Shown here piece by piece: positions 16,627-16,990 of a DNA stretch of 16,990 bases (positions within the stretch are counted from its first letter, which is position 1; each line of letters opens with the position of its first letter). The translations under genes and the position numbers were made by a program. The notes under the pieces were generated by a model, which saw only the letters and a program-made list of their open reading frames with translations, did not search any database and was not told where the DNA came from. The stretch is from Actinomycetota bacterium (GTDB taxonomy: Bacteria; Actinomycetota; Humimicrobiia; Humimicrobiales; Humimicrobiaceae): the NCBI GenBank assembly GCA_023380915.1, contig JAMCSM010000025.1:1-16990 (forward strand), written 5' to 3'.

Positions 16627-16990
16627 ATGAAACAATTCAAAGCGGAAGCAAAAAATATAAAAATCTTAAAAATTACTTCCATTTCTTTATTTGTATTTTT
16701 TCTAGTAACATTTTTGTCTGGTGTAACAGCCTGTAAAAATAATTCACAGGCAACAACAAGTCAAAGCAATGAAGTGACAGCATCGGGAACTGAAAGCTCA
16801 GGAACAGGATCTGCAGCATCTTCTGCGGCAAATGAAACAACTGCATCTGCTGAGACTGCTGCAGCTACAGAGGAAGCCGTACCAACCGAAATTCAGGATT
16901 TGATAAACAATGCAGGAAATTATTTCAAAGACGGTGAGTATTCACTTGCTGAAAAGTCTTACAGAAATGCTGAGCTTGCCATAGATAATT
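16627..16990 (+). CDS. TPR-like lipoprotein (partial, C-terminus beyond the right edge)
   Basis: ATG at 16627 follows GGAAAGG by 7 bases. The 121 codons present encode a basic N-terminus, a hydrophobic stretch (about 15-34) and a lipobox ending VTAC, placing the lipid-modified cysteine at C36, so the protein should be anchored on the outer face of the membrane. Residues about 40-85 are a Ser/Thr/Ala/Glu-rich low-complexity linker. From about residue 88 the sequence IQDLINNAGNYFKDGEYSLAEKSYRNAELAID reads like the start of a tetratricopeptide repeat. The rest lies outside the window, so its length and partners are unknown. It is separated from the phosphoesterase by 177 AT-rich bases and may have its own promoter. 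Confidence 0.8.
   Translation, partial: MKQFKAEAKNIKILKITSISLFVFFLVTFLSGVTACKNNSQATTSQSNEVTASGTESSGTGSAASSAANETTASAETAAATEEAVPTEIQDLINNAGNYFKDGEYSLAEKSYRNAELAIDN

Overview
This is an AT-rich chromosomal stretch from a bacterium that is probably a strict or near-strict anaerobe. It carries the oxygen-sensitive ThiH route to the thiazole of thiamin, a short ThiC, a three-cysteine LarE, a TPP riboswitch with an intrinsic terminator, and an Rrf2/CymR-type regulator. The thi operon layout and the CymR-like protein look Clostridia-like. The metallophosphoesterase near the right end resembles, from memory, an actinobacterial subgroup. I infer a low-GC Gram-positive-type or related uncultured anaerobic lineage and cannot name the taxon. 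No phage, transposon, CRISPR, tRNA or rRNA is visible.

Region 1 (1-4760, minus strand) is a sulfur-assimilation operon. In transcription order it holds an Rrf2-family regulator, larE (sacrificial sulfur transferase), metY (O-acetylhomoserine sulfhydrylase), cysK (cysteine synthase) and metX (homoserine O-acetyltransferase, cut by the left edge). A TTGACA-N16-TACAAT promoter and a perfect 13-bp inverted repeat just upstream suggest autoregulation by the Rrf2 protein. Together the enzymes put sulfide into cysteine and homocysteine.

Region 2 (4855-10186, plus strand) is a divergent thiamin operon: a TPP riboswitch and terminator, then thiS, thiG, thiH, thiF, a thiD2-thiE fusion, and thiC. The genes are tightly packed, with gaps of 4 to 20 bases and one 4-base overlap. 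They cover the thiazole branch, the pyrimidine branch and the coupling step. The missing thiD is explained by the ThiD2 domain fused to ThiE.

Region 3 (10341-13706, minus strand) has an atypical SDR/epimerase-like protein, a three-TM protein of unknown function, and mnmA (tRNA 2-thiouridylase). The 5' end of the epimerase-like gene carries a 51-bp in-frame tandem duplication. Its upstream copy runs into a stop codon, leaving a 22-codon mini-ORF and a downstream GTG start.

Region 4 (13787-16990, plus strand) has a GT-C-type polytopic membrane protein, an overlapping membrane-anchored metallophosphoesterase, and a TPR-like lipoprotein cut by the right edge. Regions 3 and 4 have a cell-envelope flavour. 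Most genes are ordinary housekeeping or biosynthetic genes. The points most worth checking are the duplicated 5' end of the epimerase gene, the orphan larE under a CymR-like regulator, and that regulator's operator.
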